The notes beneath the pieces were generated by a model. It had not been told where the DNA came from. It saw only the letters and a program-made list of their open reading frames with translations, and made no database searches. From Inhella gelatinilytica (GTDB lineage: Bacteria > Pseudomonadota > Gammaproteobacteria > Burkholderiales > Burkholderiaceae_C), in contig NZ_JAEDAL010000002.1 of assembly GCF_016093295.1 (NCBI RefSeq), positions 558,001-622,000 of the forward strand: a stretch of DNA of 64,000 nt, read 5' to 3'. Shown here one piece after another: positions 9,756 through 19,807 of this stretch. Position 1 is the stretch's first letter; every line of letters starts with the position of its first letter. A program made the position numbers and the translations under genes.

Positions 9756-9780
9756 GGGGCTGAGCCCCCGAACCTACAAT
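9756..9780. promoter_or_regulatory. GGGGCT-G-AGCCCC inverted repeat next to a -10-like TACAAT
   Basis: Bases 9756-9768 form a perfect 6+1+6 palindrome in the divergent region between the Rieske gene and xseB. TACAAT at 9775-9780 is a good -10 match, placed 30 bases before the xseB start. The palindrome covers the position expected for the -35 element, so it could be an operator. No consensus -35 is visible. This is a pattern-based call only. Confidence 0.3.
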
Positions 9781-9810
9781 CGCCCGCTTTTGTCTGAGTC
9801 TGGCTCGTTC

Positions 9811-10047
9811 ATGCCCAAGAGCGTCAAGCCCACCCCCCCCGCGAGCTTTGAAGCGGCCCTGACCGAGTTGGAACAACTGGTCGGCAGTCTGGAGTCGGGG
9901 GCCCTGCCGCTGGATCAACTGCTAACCGGTTACCAACGCGGTTCGGACCTGCTTGCCTATTGTCGAGAACGCTTGGAGGCGGTCGAGCAGCAAGTCAAAG
10001 TGCTGGAAGACGGCAGCCTCAAGCCCTGGCGAGAGGAATCCGCATGA
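9811..10047 (+). CDS. xseB: exodeoxyribonuclease VII small subunit
   Basis: 78 residues with the XseB core: [32 protein letters not shown], then [17 protein letters not shown]. The family is short, helical and of this length. XseB binds the large subunit XseA to degrade ssDNA to oligonucleotides; xseA is not in this window. Placement directly upstream of ispA and dxs is the classic proteobacterial xseB-ispA-dxs arrangement. ATG 9811 is the only start that gives the normal N-terminus; the long upstream frame is spurious. A C8 run lies near codon 8. Confidence 0.95.
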   Translation: MPKSVKPTPPASFEAALTELEQLVGSLESGALPLDQLLTGYQRGSDLLAYCRERLEAVEQQVKVLEDGSLKPWREESA

Positions 10048-10928
10048 GCGCGGACTTTCAAACCTGGGCGCAAACGGAGCGGGCCCGATGTGAGCAGCTG
10101 CTGGATGCCTGGGTGCGTGCGGATGCACCGGCCGGGCTCGGTGAGGCCATGCGCTACGGGGTGCTGGGGGGCGGCAAGCGCCTGCGTCCCTTGCTCGCGC
10201 TGGCAGCCTGCGAGGCCGTGGGGGGCGACCGCGGTGCTGCGGAGCGAGCTGCTGTGGCGGTGGAACTCATCCATGCGTACTCCCTGATCCACGATGACAT
10301 GCCCTGCATGGACAACGATGTGCTGCGCCGCGGCAAGCCGACGGTCCATGTCGCTTTCGGCGAGGCCCAGGCCATGCTCGCGGGCGACGCCATGCAGGCC
10401 CTGGCGTTCGAAGTGTTGACGCCCGAAACTGGCGTGGAGCCGGCACTGCAGGCCCAGCTCTGCCGCCTGCTGGCGCGAGCCTCGGGCTATGCCGGCATGG
10501 CGGGCGGTCAGGCCATCGATTTGGCGGCCACCGGCCAGACGCTCAATGAGGCGGAGTTGCAGGCCATGCACCGGCTCAAGACCGGCGCCCTGCTGGAGGC
10601 CAGCGTGCTCATGGGCGCTGCCTGTGGCCAGACCCCTGCGGCACAGTGGCAGGCGCTGCAAACCTACGGCCAGGCCTTGGGGCTGGCCTTCCAGGTGGTG
10701 GACGACATCTTGGACGTCACCCAAGACAGCGCCACGCTGGGCAAGACAGCTGGCAAGGATGGCGAGGCCAACAAACCGACGTATGTGAGTGTGCTCGGGC
10801 TGGAGGCGTCGCGCCGCTTTGCCGATCGACTGCACGCGCAGGCGCTCGAAGCCCTGGCGCGCACCCCGGATCTGGCGGTGCGCCGCCTGCGTGAGCTGGC
10901 CGATGTGGTCGTGGCGCGAGAACATTGA
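10044..10928 (+). CDS. ispA: farnesyl diphosphate synthase
   Basis: 294 residues. The first Asp-rich motif is in [12 protein letters not shown] (about 82-92) and the second in [11 protein letters not shown] (about 217-227). [10 protein letters not shown] (42-51), for IPP binding, and GGQAIDL are also present. The short DDxxxxD form of the first motif is typical of bacterial FPP synthases. It condenses IPP with DMAPP and GPP to farnesyl diphosphate for quinones and undecaprenyl phosphate. Its ATG overlaps the xseB stop (ATGA), and dxs follows two bases after its stop, so the three form one operon. Confidence 0.96.
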   Translation: MSADFQTWAQTERARCEQLLDAWVRADAPAGLGEAMRYGVLGGGKRLRPLLALAACEAVGGDRGAAERAAVAVELIHAYSLIHDDMPCMDNDVLRRGKPTVHVAFGEAQAMLAGDAMQALAFEVLTPETGVEPALQAQLCRLLARASGYAGMAGGQAIDLAATGQTLNEAELQAMHRLKTGALLEASVLMGAACGQTPAAQWQALQTYGQALGLAFQVVDDILDVTQDSATLGKTAGKDGEANKPTYVSVLGLEASRRFADRLHAQALEALARTPDLAVRRLRELADVVVAREH

Positions 10929-10930
10929 AC

Positions 10931-12799
10931 ATGGACAGCTTGCTCAACACCATTCACAGCCCGGCCGATTTGAAGGCCTTGAGCCGGGCCGACCTGCACC
11001 GCTTGGCCGACGAATTGCGCCAATACGTGGTCGATTCCGTTTCCAAGACGGGCGGTCACTTTTCGAGCAACCTCGGCACGGTCGAGCTGACGATTGCGCT
11101 GCACGCGGTGTTTGACACCCCGCGCGACCGCATCGTGTGGGACGTGGGCCACCAGACCTACCCGCACAAGATTCTGACCGGGCGGCGTGAGCGCATGCAC
11201 ACGCTGCGCCAGTTCGGGGGCTTGTCCGGCTTCCCGCGCCGGGATGAAAGCGAGTACGACACCTTTGGCACGGCACACAGCAGCACCAGCATTTCCGCCG
11301 CCCACGGCATGGCCATGGCGGCCAAGCTCAAGGGCGAGGAGCGCCGTGCGATTGCCGTGATCGGCGATGGGGCCATGACTGCGGGTATGGCCTTCGAAGC
11401 CTTGAACAACGCGGGCGTGGCCCATGGGGGCCTGATGGGCGATTTGCTCGTCATCCTCAACGACAACGACATGTCGATCAGCCCGCCGGTGGGGGCGCTG
11501 AACAAGTACCTCAGTCGTCTCATGAGCGGCCGGCTCTACGACGACGTGCGCGAAGGGGCCAAGGCGGTGCTGAAGAACACGCCGCTTTATGAGTTTGCGC
11601 GCCGCTTTGAAGAGCACACCAAGGGCATGTTTGTGCCCGGCACCATCTTTGAGGAGTTTGGCTTCAACTACGTCGGTCCGATCGACGGGCATGACCTTGA
11701 CGCCTTGATCCCAACGCTGGAGAACCTCAAGCACCGCAAGGGCCCGCAGTTCCTGCACGTGATCACCAAGAAGGGTCAGGGCTACAAACTGGCCGAAGCC
11801 GACCCGGTGAAGTACCACGGCCCGTCGCCCTTTGACCCCGTGAAGGGCATCGAGGCGCCGGCCAAAGCGCCCAAGACCAGCTTCACCCAGGTTTTCGGCA
11901 GCTGGTTGTGCGATCAAGCCGAGGCCGACCCCCAATTGGTTGCCATCACCCCCGCCATGCGCGAGGGCTCCGGCATGGTGGAGTTTCACAAGCGCTACCC
12001 GACGCGCTACTTTGATGTGGGGATTGCCGAGCAGCACGCGGTGACCTTCGCCGCCGGCCTGGCCTGCGAGGGGCTCAAGCCCGTGGTGGCGATCTATTCA
12101 ACCTTTCTGCAGCGGGCCTACGACCAACTCATCCACGATGTGGCGCTGCAGGATTTGGACGTTTTGTTCGCGCTGGATCGCGCGGGCCTGGTGGGGGCCG
12201 ATGGGGCGACCCACGCCGGCAACTACGACATCGCCTTCACGCGTTGCATCCCGAAAATGGCCGTGCTGACCCCGGCCGACGAGCGGGAGTGCCGCCAATT
12301 GCTGTCCACGGGCTACCAACACCGCGGCCCGGTCACCGTACGCTACCCGCGCGGGGCCGGGTGCGGCGCCGACCCCGGCCGGGATCTCGCGGTCCTGCCC
12401 TGGGGCCGGGGCGAGCAGCGCCGTGCGGGCCAGGGCGGCATCGCGATCCTGGCGTTTGGCACCTTGCTCTACCCAGCGCTGCAGGCGGCTGAACGCCTGG
12501 ATGCCACGGTGGCCAATATGCGGTTCGTGAAGCCACTGGACACCGAGCTGGTCGAGCAGCTGGCGCGTGAGCACCGTCTGCTCGTGACCGTCGAGGACGG
12601 CTGCGTGATGGGTGGCGCCGGCAGCGCGGTGCTGGAGCACCTGCAGCAGGTCGGCCTGACCGTGCCGGTGCTGCAGTTGGGCCTGCCCGATGCCTTCGTC
12701 GAACACGGGGACCCGGCGCTGCTGATGGCGCGCTGCGGCCTGGATGCCGAGGGGTTGGAGCGCCAGATCCGGGCGCGCTGGGCCCGTCTGAATGGATAA
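10931..12799 (+). CDS. dxs: 1-deoxy-D-xylulose-5-phosphate synthase
   Basis: 622 residues. Recognisable Dxs blocks are [35 protein letters not shown], the thiamine-diphosphate motif [31 protein letters not shown] and [16 protein letters not shown]. The transketolase pyrimidine-binding and C-terminal domains are in order. It makes DXP from pyruvate and glyceraldehyde 3-phosphate, the entry step of the MEP pathway. It lies next to ispA, which uses the pathway's products. I chose ATG 10931 over a TTG six bases earlier that overlaps the ispA stop. Confidence 0.97.
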   Translation: MDSLLNTIHSPADLKALSRADLHRLADELRQYVVDSVSKTGGHFSSNLGTVELTIALHAVFDTPRDRIVWDVGHQTYPHKILTGRRERMHTLRQFGGLSGFPRRDESEYDTFGTAHSSTSISAAHGMAMAAKLKGEERRAIAVIGDGAMTAGMAFEALNNAGVAHGGLMGDLLVILNDNDMSISPPVGALNKYLSRLMSGRLYDDVREGAKAVLKNTPLYEFARRFEEHTKGMFVPGTIFEEFGFNYVGPIDGHDLDALIPTLENLKHRKGPQFLHVITKKGQGYKLAEADPVKYHGPSPFDPVKGIEAPAKAPKTSFTQVFGSWLCDQAEADPQLVAITPAMREGSGMVEFHKRYPTRYFDVGIAEQHAVTFAAGLACEGLKPVVAIYSTFLQRAYDQLIHDVALQDLDVLFALDRAGLVGADGATHAGNYDIAFTRCIPKMAVLTPADERECRQLLSTGYQHRGPVTVRYPRGAGCGADPGRDLAVLPWGRGEQRRAGQGGIAILAFGTLLYPALQAAERLDATVANMRFVKPLDTELVEQLAREHRLLVTVEDGCVMGGAGSAVLEHLQQVGLTVPVLQLGLPDAFVEHGDPALLMARCGLDAEGLERQIRARWARLNG

Positions 12800-13604
12800 A
12801 CGCTTGATGAGCCCGACGCCCTTGCACCATCCCATCCCCGACACGCAAAGCGAGCGCGATGAGCGCCACTTGGCCATTCAGCAGGTGGGCGTCAAACGCG
12901 TGCGCTTTCCGCTGCAGCTCAAACTGGGTGCCCAGATGCAGGGCACGGTGGGGGAATGGTCCCTGGATGTGGCCCTGCCCGCCGAGAAAAAGGGCACGCA
13001 CATGTCGCGCTTCGTGGCATGGCTGGAAGCGGGGGCCGATTTGGCCTTCGATGCCGCCCTGCTGCGGGCCCGCCATGTCGACATGCTGAACCTCCTGGGG
13101 GCCGTCAGTGGGCGCAGCGAGGTGAGCTTCACGTTCTTCATCAAGAAGCGGGCGCCGGTGTCGGGCATTGAGAGCCGGCTGGACCACCAGGCGCGCTGGA
13201 TCGTCGAGACCGATGCCCAAGGGCACACGCGGCTGTGGCAAGAAGTGGCGGTGCCGGTCAAGTCGCTGTGCCCTTGCTCCAAGGAAATCAGTGATTACGG
13301 CGCTCACAACCAGCGCTCGCTGGTCACGATTCGGGCGGAGCTGCTGGGGGACGACCTGCCGTTCGCGCAGCAGGTGCGTTTTGCCGAGGAGTCGGCCTCC
13401 AGCGAGTTGTGGCCGCTGCTCAAGCGCGCGGACGAGAAGTGGGTCACCGAGCGGGCCTACGAGAACCCCCGTTTTGTCGAAGACCTGGTGCGTGAAGTGG
13501 CGCTGCGCTTGAACAAAGAGCCCCGTATCGGGCACTACCGCGTTGAAGTGGAGAACTTCGAGTCGATTCACGCGCACTCGGCGTTTGCGGTCATCGAGCG
13601 CTGA
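12792..13604 (+). CDS. folE2: GTP cyclohydrolase FolE2 (type IB)
   Basis: 270 residues matching FolE2 (COG1469) in length and motifs: KGTHMSRF, a strongly conserved block; [17 protein letters not shown] with the active-site Cys; and [14 protein letters not shown] and [12 protein letters not shown] near the C-terminus. FolE2 makes dihydroneopterin triphosphate from GTP in folate or pterin synthesis and can use metals other than zinc. The start overlaps the dxs stop by eight bases (a second ATG at 12807 is possible), implying co-transcription with the isoprenoid genes. I see no Zur site here. Confidence 0.95.
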   Translation: MDKRLMSPTPLHHPIPDTQSERDERHLAIQQVGVKRVRFPLQLKLGAQMQGTVGEWSLDVALPAEKKGTHMSRFVAWLEAGADLAFDAALLRARHVDMLNLLGAVSGRSEVSFTFFIKKRAPVSGIESRLDHQARWIVETDAQGHTRLWQEVAVPVKSLCPCSKEISDYGAHNQRSLVTIRAELLGDDLPFAQQVRFAEESASSELWPLLKRADEKWVTERAYENPRFVEDLVREVALRLNKEPRIGHYRVEVENFESIHAHSAFAVIER

Positions 13605-13613
13605 GGGCAGGCC

Positions 13614-14252
13614 TCACTCGAATAGCCGCAAGTCGCGCACCTTGCCCACCAGCTGGGCCGCGCTGCTGACCTGCATCTTGCGCATCAGGTTCTCGCGGTG
13701 TTTGTCCACGGTCTTGGGCGAGAGGTGCAGGTGCTCGGCCATCTGCGCGTTGCTTTGACCTTCGCAAATCATCCGGGTGATTTGCAGCTCGCGGGGAGTG
13801 AGTGCCAATTGGGTGGTGTCGGCCGCCCTTTGTACGCCCGGCTCGATGACGTGCTCGCCGCGCAAGACGCGCTTGAGGGCTTCAATGAGGTCGGTGCCAC
13901 TGCCGGCCTTGGGCAGCACCCCGTGGAGGCCCAGATCCACCAGCTGTCGCAACACCACCGGCGATTGCGCCCCGGTGAGGGCCACGATGCGCAGGGCGGG
14001 GTGGCGCTGCTTCAGCCAGGCCGCCAGGGCCGCGCTGTCGCCGCCGGGCATGTGGTAGTCCAGCAGCAGCAGGTCGGGTTGGTGTTCGGCCACCAGGGCT
14101 TGAAGGGTTTCCAGCGTGGCCGTCTCCGCCACAATTTGCCACCCGGGCTCCAGGCCCAGCAAGAGTTTGAGGCCCTCCCGAAACATGACATGGTCGTCCG
14201 CCAGCAGCAGTCGTACCGTCGCAGTGGGGGCGCTGGTGCGCGTCATCGTCAT
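13614..14252 (-). CDS. response regulator, NarL/FixJ type (LuxR HTH)
   Basis: 212 residues. The receiver domain has acidic residues LLADDH (about 17-21) and the phospho-acceptor in LLLLDYHMPGG (Asp65), with the T and K positions in ALTGA and LPKAG. A LuxR-type helix-turn-helix follows: LTPRELQITRMICEGQSNAQ to KTVDKHRENLMRKM (about 147-190). It pairs with the divergently oriented histidine kinase. The ATG at 14252 overlaps the kinase start region head to head, with no spacer. Target genes are unknown. Confidence 0.92.
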   Translation of the reverse strand: MTMTRTSAPTATVRLLLADDHVMFREGLKLLLGLEPGWQIVAETATLETLQALVAEHQPDLLLLDYHMPGGDSAALAAWLKQRHPALRIVALTGAQSPVVLRQLVDLGLHGVLPKAGSGTDLIEALKRVLRGEHVIEPGVQRAADTTQLALTPRELQITRMICEGQSNAQMAEHLHLSPKTVDKHRENLMRKMQVSSAAQLVGKVRDLRLFE

Positions 14253-16059
14253 GCTGATGCTGGGGTTGGCGGGGGCGCTGGGATTCTATGGAGGATGGGC
14301 GCAGGCGGCCCCGCAGACAGGGGTCTGTACCGCAGCGCTTGAATCCCAAACCCTGGCGGCGTGCGGCCGCTCCGAGCGCCCAGAGTGGGGCGCGGTGCAC
14401 GGGCGTTGGCTGCGTATTGACCTGGAGGCCCAGCAGGCCCTGGAGCGACGATTGGCGCTGGGGGTGCCGGACGTGGAGCACCTGGCCCTGTGGATCGAGC
14501 ATCCCGGGGCGGCACCGCGCCGGCTCCTGGAGCTGGATGCCGGCGCGGCGTATTCGGACCGGCCCATCCAAGCCCCTCGGTTGGCGCTGCCCGTGCCCCT
14601 GCAGCCGGGCTTGCAGACCCTGTGGCTGAACTATCGGGTCCATGCCGAGGGGGTGCTGCAGCCGCGTCTACTCAGCCCCGATGCCGAACGGGCCCGACAA
14701 GGCCGGGTGGACCTGATCAACGGCCTGCTGTTCGGCGTGTTGTTGAGCCTGGCGGTGCTGGTGTTGGTGATGAGCCGGGTGGCGCCCGGGGCGGCGTACC
14801 GCGCCTATGGGGCCTATGGCCTGGTCTTGCTCACCGGTGTGGGGTCGCTCCTGCAGACCGAAGGGTATGCCTTCGCCGCGCTGTGGCCCCAGGCCGCGGG
14901 CTGGAACCAGGTGGCCCCGCGGGTCCTGGGCATGTTGGGTCTGGTGGCCCATGCCTTTTTTGCGCTGCGTTTCCTGCAGTTGCCCCGGTCGCAACCTCGA
15001 GTGGCTCTTGCCCATCAGGTCTGGATGGCGCTGGCCTTGCTGGCCTTGTACCCCGACGTTCACGACACCTGGGCTGTGGCCCTGGCGCTGGCCTATGTGC
15101 CCTTGGCGCTGGGGGCCGCCTGGCGGGCCTGGCGCCAGGGTCTCGCGGGGACGGCGCTCTACGGCCTGGGCGTTCTGAACCTCATGGTGTGGACCGTGGT
15201 GCTCTTTGGCCTGGGCGTGCTGGGGCGCAACCCGTTGCCGGCGCTGGACTTCATCGAGTTCCCCAAGATTGGTTTGGCGTTGGAAGCTGCGTTTCTGTCC
15301 GCGGCCCTGGTGCAGCGGGCGCGCGAGCAGGCCCAGCGCCTGGCCGAGCAGCGCATGCGCCGCCTAGCCGAGGCGGAGGAATTGGCCGAGGCGGAGTCGC
15401 AGCGCCGCGCCGCACTGGAGTTGGCGCAGCGGCAGGGCTTGCGCTTGGCTGGGGCCAGCCACGACATCTCGCAGCCTCTGGCGTCGCTGCGCTTTGCCAT
15501 CGAGGCGCTCAAGCGGACCGACGCCCCGACGGCCATTGCCCAGCACCTGGACCGCACGGTGGCCTATGCCCAAACCCTGCTGGGCGATTTGATTGAGCAA
15601 ACCCGGGCGGAGCTGCCACCCACGCCCGATCGGCTCTCGGTGGCGGCTTGGCTTGAGGAAGTGGCCGCGGGTCACCACGCCGCGGCGTCAGCCCGTGGCC
15701 TGCAGCTTCGGGTGCGCGCACCGGGTGGCAGCTTGCAGGGCTCGCAGCTCATCCTCGCGCGCATCTTGCACAACCTTGTGGGGAATGCCGTGCGCTACAC
15801 CCAGCGCGGGGGCGTGCTCCTGGCCGCACGCCGGCGCAGCGGCGGCTGGTGGCTGCAGGTTTGGGACACCGGGCCCGGTCTGACGGCCGCGCAATTGGAC
15901 CGACTGCAGCGCCCCTTTGAGCGGGGCGACACCGAACACCCGGGCTACGGCCTCGGGCTCTTCATCGTCAAGGGCTTGTGTGCGCAGTGCGGCTACGACT
16001 TCCAGGTGATCAGCCGCCCCGGGCGCGGTTCCCGGTTTGCAGTCTGGGTGCCGGACTGA
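14236..16059 (+). CDS. 7TMR-DISM-type sensor histidine kinase
   Basis: About 607 residues. The start is uncertain: GTG 14236 gives a basic n-region for the signal sequence VRVIVMLMLGLAGALG...WAQA; ATG 14251 would also work. Domain order is signal peptide; a periplasmic beta-rich domain (7TMR-DISMED2-like) to about residue 155; seven membrane spans (about 160-360); a coiled-coil linker; a HisKA box ASHDISQPLASLRFAIEALK with His409; and an HATPase with N box NLVGNAVRYT, G1 DTGPGL and G2 GYGLGLFIVKG. The HDISQPL box is the form found in hybrid and 7TMR-DISM kinases. The signal is probably periplasmic and carbohydrate-like by family, but this is inference. Its partner regulator is encoded divergently. 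Confidence 0.9.
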   Translation: MRVIVMLMLGLAGALGFYGGWAQAAPQTGVCTAALESQTLAACGRSERPEWGAVHGRWLRIDLEAQQALERRLALGVPDVEHLALWIEHPGAAPRRLLELDAGAAYSDRPIQAPRLALPVPLQPGLQTLWLNYRVHAEGVLQPRLLSPDAERARQGRVDLINGLLFGVLLSLAVLVLVMSRVAPGAAYRAYGAYGLVLLTGVGSLLQTEGYAFAALWPQAAGWNQVAPRVLGMLGLVAHAFFALRFLQLPRSQPRVALAHQVWMALALLALYPDVHDTWAVALALAYVPLALGAAWRAWRQGLAGTALYGLGVLNLMVWTVVLFGLGVLGRNPLPALDFIEFPKIGLALEAAFLSAALVQRAREQAQRLAEQRMRRLAEAEELAEAESQRRAALELAQRQGLRLAGASHDISQPLASLRFAIEALKRTDAPTAIAQHLDRTVAYAQTLLGDLIEQTRAELPPTPDRLSVAAWLEEVAAGHHAAASARGLQLRVRAPGGSLQGSQLILARILHNLVGNAVRYTQRGGVLLAARRRSGGWWLQVWDTGPGLTAAQLDRLQRPFERGDTEHPGYGLGLFIVKGLCAQCGYDFQVISRPGRGSRFAVWVPD

Positions 16060-16141
16060 GGCGACCAAGGGCAGCGATTCAACCCACGATTACGGTGGAT
16101 ACCGTATCGGCTTGAAGGGGGGTGATTTCTAGCATGGCTGC

Positions 16142-17296
16142 ATGCTGAAACACCTTCTCCCCCACCCGGCCACGCTTTGGCGGGCCGCCCTTCACGTCAG
16201 CCATGGGGCACGCCATTGGCGCGCGCTGAGCTCGCAGCCGCGGCTGGACGTGGTTTTCATCACCAACGTGCGCGACGAGGCCGAGCGGCAGCGCTTTTTT
16301 GCCGTCCCGCAGCTGCGCGAGCAGCATGCCAGTGGGCCGCGGGTGTCCCTGCAGGGCATTGAGGCGCAAGTGCGCGGCTTCAACATCACAGCCGCCGAGC
16401 TGCTCACCCGCGACGGCCGCAAGTTGGCGCGTGAGCTGTTCATCGACTGCGTGCGCTGGGCGCAAGAGCAGGGGGCGCGCGTGGTGCTGCTGGCGGCCTC
16501 GACCAAACGGCTGTTCGGGCGGGATGGCGGCGAGCTCAAAGCGATGTTCCCGGAGCTGGTGTTCACCATCGGTGACAACGGCACGGCCTGGCTGCTGGCG
16601 CAGGATGCCGAACGGGCCCTGAAGCTGTGTGCTCAAGCGCGCCCCCGCATCCTCGTCGTGGCGCCTTATGGGATTCTGGGCCGCGCGGTTTCGGCCCACT
16701 TGGCCGGCCTGGGCCATGACGTCGTCGGGTGGGGCCCGACGGACAAGCTGCTGGCCGATTGGTCGGCTGAGAGCGGCCTGCCGGCCCGCAATCGCCTGGC
16801 GGACATCGGTCCCGTGGACTTGGTGATCACCTGCAGCCACAGCCCTGAAGCCCAGCTCACCGCCGAACGCCTGCGGGGCCTGCGCCGCGGTTCGGGCTCC
16901 CTGGTGGTGGTGGACGTGTCGGAGCCTGCCAATGTCGAGCCCGCGGCGCTGGCTGCTTGCCAGGACTGGGTGCTGCGGCAGGACGCGGGCAACGCGCACG
17001 CGGCGGGCTTGCGCTACGGCCTGGGCCCCTTGGGCTGGCGGCGCCTTCACCTGTCGCGTGGCACGGTGTTCGGCTGCTTCGCCGAAGCCATGGCGCTGCA
17101 CCACACGATTTTCCGGCGTCATTCGAGCCTGGCCCTGCGCCGAGATTGGTTTGAGGTCTCGGCCTTCAATCAGTTTGTGGTGGCCGAAGCCTTTGCTGAG
17201 CTGGGCGTGGGCTTGCCCGCGCCGCATTGCTTTGGGCGCCCGCTGGGCCTGGAGCCGCGGCTGTCGGTGGCGGCATCCCCCTTGGCCCGCGCCTAA
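16142..17296 (+). CDS. NAD(P)-binding reductase resembling long-chain acyl-ACP reductase (COG5322-like)
   Basis: 384 residues, not a textbook family. An N-terminal domain has RELFIDCVRWAQEQGARVVL leading into LAASTKRLFG. A Rossmann-type segment follows, ILVVAPYGILGRAVSAHLAG (about 170-189). A later block, GTVFGCFAEAMALHH, resembles the C-terminal FACFAESMLLEFE of cyanobacterial acyl-ACP reductase (AAR), recalled from memory; VVVDVSEPANVEP also aligns with its IDGGYPKN region. AAR makes fatty aldehydes. I cannot confirm the catalytic Cys or the acyl substrate. It is the first gene of a four-gene operon with an MMPL exporter 12 bases downstream, which suggests the enzyme makes or modifies the exported lipid. 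Function is inferred. Confidence 0.7.
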   Translation: MLKHLLPHPATLWRAALHVSHGARHWRALSSQPRLDVVFITNVRDEAERQRFFAVPQLREQHASGPRVSLQGIEAQVRGFNITAAELLTRDGRKLARELFIDCVRWAQEQGARVVLLAASTKRLFGRDGGELKAMFPELVFTIGDNGTAWLLAQDAERALKLCAQARPRILVVAPYGILGRAVSAHLAGLGHDVVGWGPTDKLLADWSAESGLPARNRLADIGPVDLVITCSHSPEAQLTAERLRGLRRGSGSLVVVDVSEPANVEPAALAACQDWVLRQDAGNAHAAGLRYGLGPLGWRRLHLSRGTVFGCFAEAMALHHTIFRRHSSLALRRDWFEVSAFNQFVVAEAFAELGVGLPAPHCFGRPLGLEPRLSVAASPLARA

Positions 17297-17308
17297 GGAG
17301 CTCAGTCC

Positions 17309-19807
17309 ATGGCCCATTCTTTGTTTCAGTCGCGGCGCATGGCCGCCGTGCTCTGCGCCCTGGCTCTGTTGCTCACGGGTTTCTTCGCGGTGCTCAACCT
17401 GCGGGTGCCGTCGGCCGGCATCGTGCAGGACGCCCTGCTCGACACAGACAACCGCTACGCCCGCTGGGATGCCGAAGCGCGAGACCGCAGCTTCGTCAAC
17501 CAGGGCGAAGCCCTCAGCCTGGTGCTGAGCTTTCCGCAGGGCATGGACCGGGCGGCCCTGGATCAGGTGCTGCGGCTGACCGACGAGGCCCAGGCCCTGT
17601 TCCCCGAGGGCAGGGTGTGGAGCCTGGCGCGCAACGCCGTCGACTACCAGGCCGACGGGGCCACGCTGCGCAGCGAACCTTGGCTCAGCGCGGCGCGCCT
17701 GGCCCGGACCGACTTTGACCTGGCGGCTTGGCGTGCCGGTGTTGCGGCCGACCGCAGCGTCCTCGGCACCCTGGTGGGTCCGGCGTTTGACCACACGCAG
17801 ATCCTCGTGTTTCTGCCTGCCGACTATGACGAGCAGGGCGTGGTGGACCGGATCGCCGAGCACCTGGAGCAGCGCAGCATCTCCAAGCTGGAGTGGTTGC
17901 TCTGGAAGGGGGACATTCAACCGGTTGCCGCGTATGCCAATGTCTCCTTGGGCGGTTGGTCTGTGGCGCGCGGCTTGATGCACTACGCGCTGATTTCGGA
18001 CGTGATGCGCTACTCCACGCTCGGCCTGCTGCTGGCCACGCTGGCGGCGGTGTTCTCGCTGGGGTCCTGGCGCCAGGCGCTGCAGGTCAGTGGCTTGATC
18101 CTGATTTCCTTTGTGGTGGCACGGGGCTCCATCACCTTGATGGCGGACTGGGGGCTGCGCTTCTGGGGGCACCCGGTGTATGAGCGCGTGTACTTCCTGC
18201 TCGTGATGTCGGCCTTGATCGTTTCGGGCTTGTCGCTGTTCGTCCGCGCGTTTGAGGCCTTCAACGAGCAATGGCGCGCGGACCCCGAGGCCGATGCCGC
18301 CGAACTCTGGCGCCGCGTGCGTCCGCAGCAGGCCCGCTTCAACGTGGTGATTGCCATTGCTGTGCTGAACTTCGCCACCCTGCCGCAAATTGGCATTCGG
18401 GGGCTGCTGGAGGTGGGCGTGCTCAGTGCCATCGGCTTGCTGACCCAGCGCTTGATGGTCTCGACCCTCCTGCCGGCGATGCATGTGTGGCTGGGCGGAC
18501 GGCCGCAAGAGTTGGCGGGGCGCTGGCCCGGCATGCAGGCCTATCAACGGGCGGTCCGGCGGGTGCCGCGCATGGCTTACGCGCTGCTGCAGCGCCTGGG
18601 CCCGCAGCGGGGGCTGGCGCTGGCCCTCGGGCTCACGGGGCTGAGCCTGGCGGCGGCTCTGGGGGTGGTGGTGCACGATGCCCGTCACCCCGCCGAAGCC
18701 CGCTGGATTGCCGTGCAGGAGCGCCCCATCGACTACCTGCCCGGCACCATCGTGGACCGGGCCCGCCACCTGCTCAATCGCCCGGATGGCTTGGGCTTTG
18801 CCCGCCTGAACTTCCTGGCCCAGCCCAGCGGTGGCGGTGAGGTGACCGACCCGCAGTTTTTGGCCGATGTGGCCGCGCTGCAGCGCCGCATGGCCATGCT
18901 GCCGGGAGCCCTGCCGGTGCGTTCGGTGCTGGACAAGCTTGCCGAGGTGCAGGCCAAGACGGAGGGGCTACCCCTGGTGGGCGATGGGCTGGGTGCGTTG
19001 CCCGCCAGCACGGCGCAAGCCCACGAGCAGTTGCAACTGATTCGCTGGGACTTCGCCGACGCGGCCTTGGCGGACTATTTCTGGGCCCGCGATGGCGTGG
19101 TGGTCTTCGCCGCCCACGCGGCAGACAACTCGCGCGACCTGCGGCAGTTTGCCGACGCCGTGATGCAGCTGGCCCAGGCGGAGTTTCCGCGTCTGCGGGT
19201 GTTGCCCTTTGGGCGGTTGCACACCTATCACCAGACCGACGAGTACATCAGCCAAGGCAAGCCGCTGAACGTGCTGCTCTCGTTCCCGCTGGTGCTGGGC
19301 ATTTGCTGGTTCTGGTTGGTGTGGGCTCAGCGAGGGGGCTCTGCCGGCTCGCAGCTGTCGCCTTGGCGCGGAGCGCTGGCGCTTTGCCTGCCGTTTGTGT
19401 TCGCCTACGCCCTGGTGATCGTGGTGATGGCCCTGTTTGGCTTGCCCTTGGACCAAGCCACGGCCTGCGCCACCGCCTTGGGCATCAACGCGGCGGTGGA
19501 CTTCGGCTTTTACTTGCTGGAAGACTTCCGCCAAGCCCTGGCCCAGCGGGGGGATGCAGAGGCCGCGCTTCACGAGGCGCTGGCCGAGCGGGGGCAGGTC
19601 ACGGTGATTGACGCCAAGCTCAACACCGTGTGCTTCAGCCTGCTGTTGATGTCCAGCTTTGTGCCCATCCAACGCCTCGGTCTTCTGCTCATCTTGCTGC
19701 TGTTGGCCTGCGCCTTTGGCGTGCTCTTCTTGATGACGGGCGTGCTGCGCCACTGCGTGCGTCGCCGCGCGTCCGCCCCCCAAACCCAACCGGAGCTGAG
19801 CGCATGA
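17309..19807 (+). CDS. MMPL/RND-family lipid exporter
   Basis: 832 residues with the RND topology of two repeats: TM1 (about 10-30), a large periplasmic loop, a block of five spans (about 225-395), a further span (about 435-455), a second periplasmic loop, and a final block (about 650-820) containing ATALGINAAVDFGFYLLED. That GINAAVDF(G) segment matches the TM10 signature of MMPL transporters. A strong Shine-Dalgarno (AAGGAGC) precedes ATG 17309. MMPL proteins without a membrane-fusion partner usually move lipids or hydrophobic compounds to the periplasm. A LolA-like carrier and an outer-membrane barrel immediately downstream, both translationally coupled, support export through the envelope. 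Confidence 0.9.
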   Translation: MAHSLFQSRRMAAVLCALALLLTGFFAVLNLRVPSAGIVQDALLDTDNRYARWDAEARDRSFVNQGEALSLVLSFPQGMDRAALDQVLRLTDEAQALFPEGRVWSLARNAVDYQADGATLRSEPWLSAARLARTDFDLAAWRAGVAADRSVLGTLVGPAFDHTQILVFLPADYDEQGVVDRIAEHLEQRSISKLEWLLWKGDIQPVAAYANVSLGGWSVARGLMHYALISDVMRYSTLGLLLATLAAVFSLGSWRQALQVSGLILISFVVARGSITLMADWGLRFWGHPVYERVYFLLVMSALIVSGLSLFVRAFEAFNEQWRADPEADAAELWRRVRPQQARFNVVIAIAVLNFATLPQIGIRGLLEVGVLSAIGLLTQRLMVSTLLPAMHVWLGGRPQELAGRWPGMQAYQRAVRRVPRMAYALLQRLGPQRGLALALGLTGLSLAAALGVVVHDARHPAEARWIAVQERPIDYLPGTIVDRARHLLNRPDGLGFARLNFLAQPSGGGEVTDPQFLADVAALQRRMAMLPGALPVRSVLDKLAEVQAKTEGLPLVGDGLGALPASTAQAHEQLQLIRWDFADAALADYFWARDGVVVFAAHAADNSRDLRQFADAVMQLAQAEFPRLRVLPFGRLHTYHQTDEYISQGKPLNVLLSFPLVLGICWFWLVWAQRGGSAGSQLSPWRGALALCLPFVFAYALVIVVMALFGLPLDQATACATALGINAAVDFGFYLLEDFRQALAQRGDAEAALHEALAERGQVTVIDAKLNTVCFSLLLMSSFVPIQRLGLLLILLLLACAFGVLFLMTGVLRHCVRRRASAPQTQPELSA

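Noticed and set aside
16079-18769. Minus-strand open frame of 896 codons opposite the AAR-like and MMPL genes
   Set aside because: High GC makes long antisense frames common. The product is His/Gln/Arg-rich with no domain, and the plus-strand proteins have clear motifs and coupled starts.
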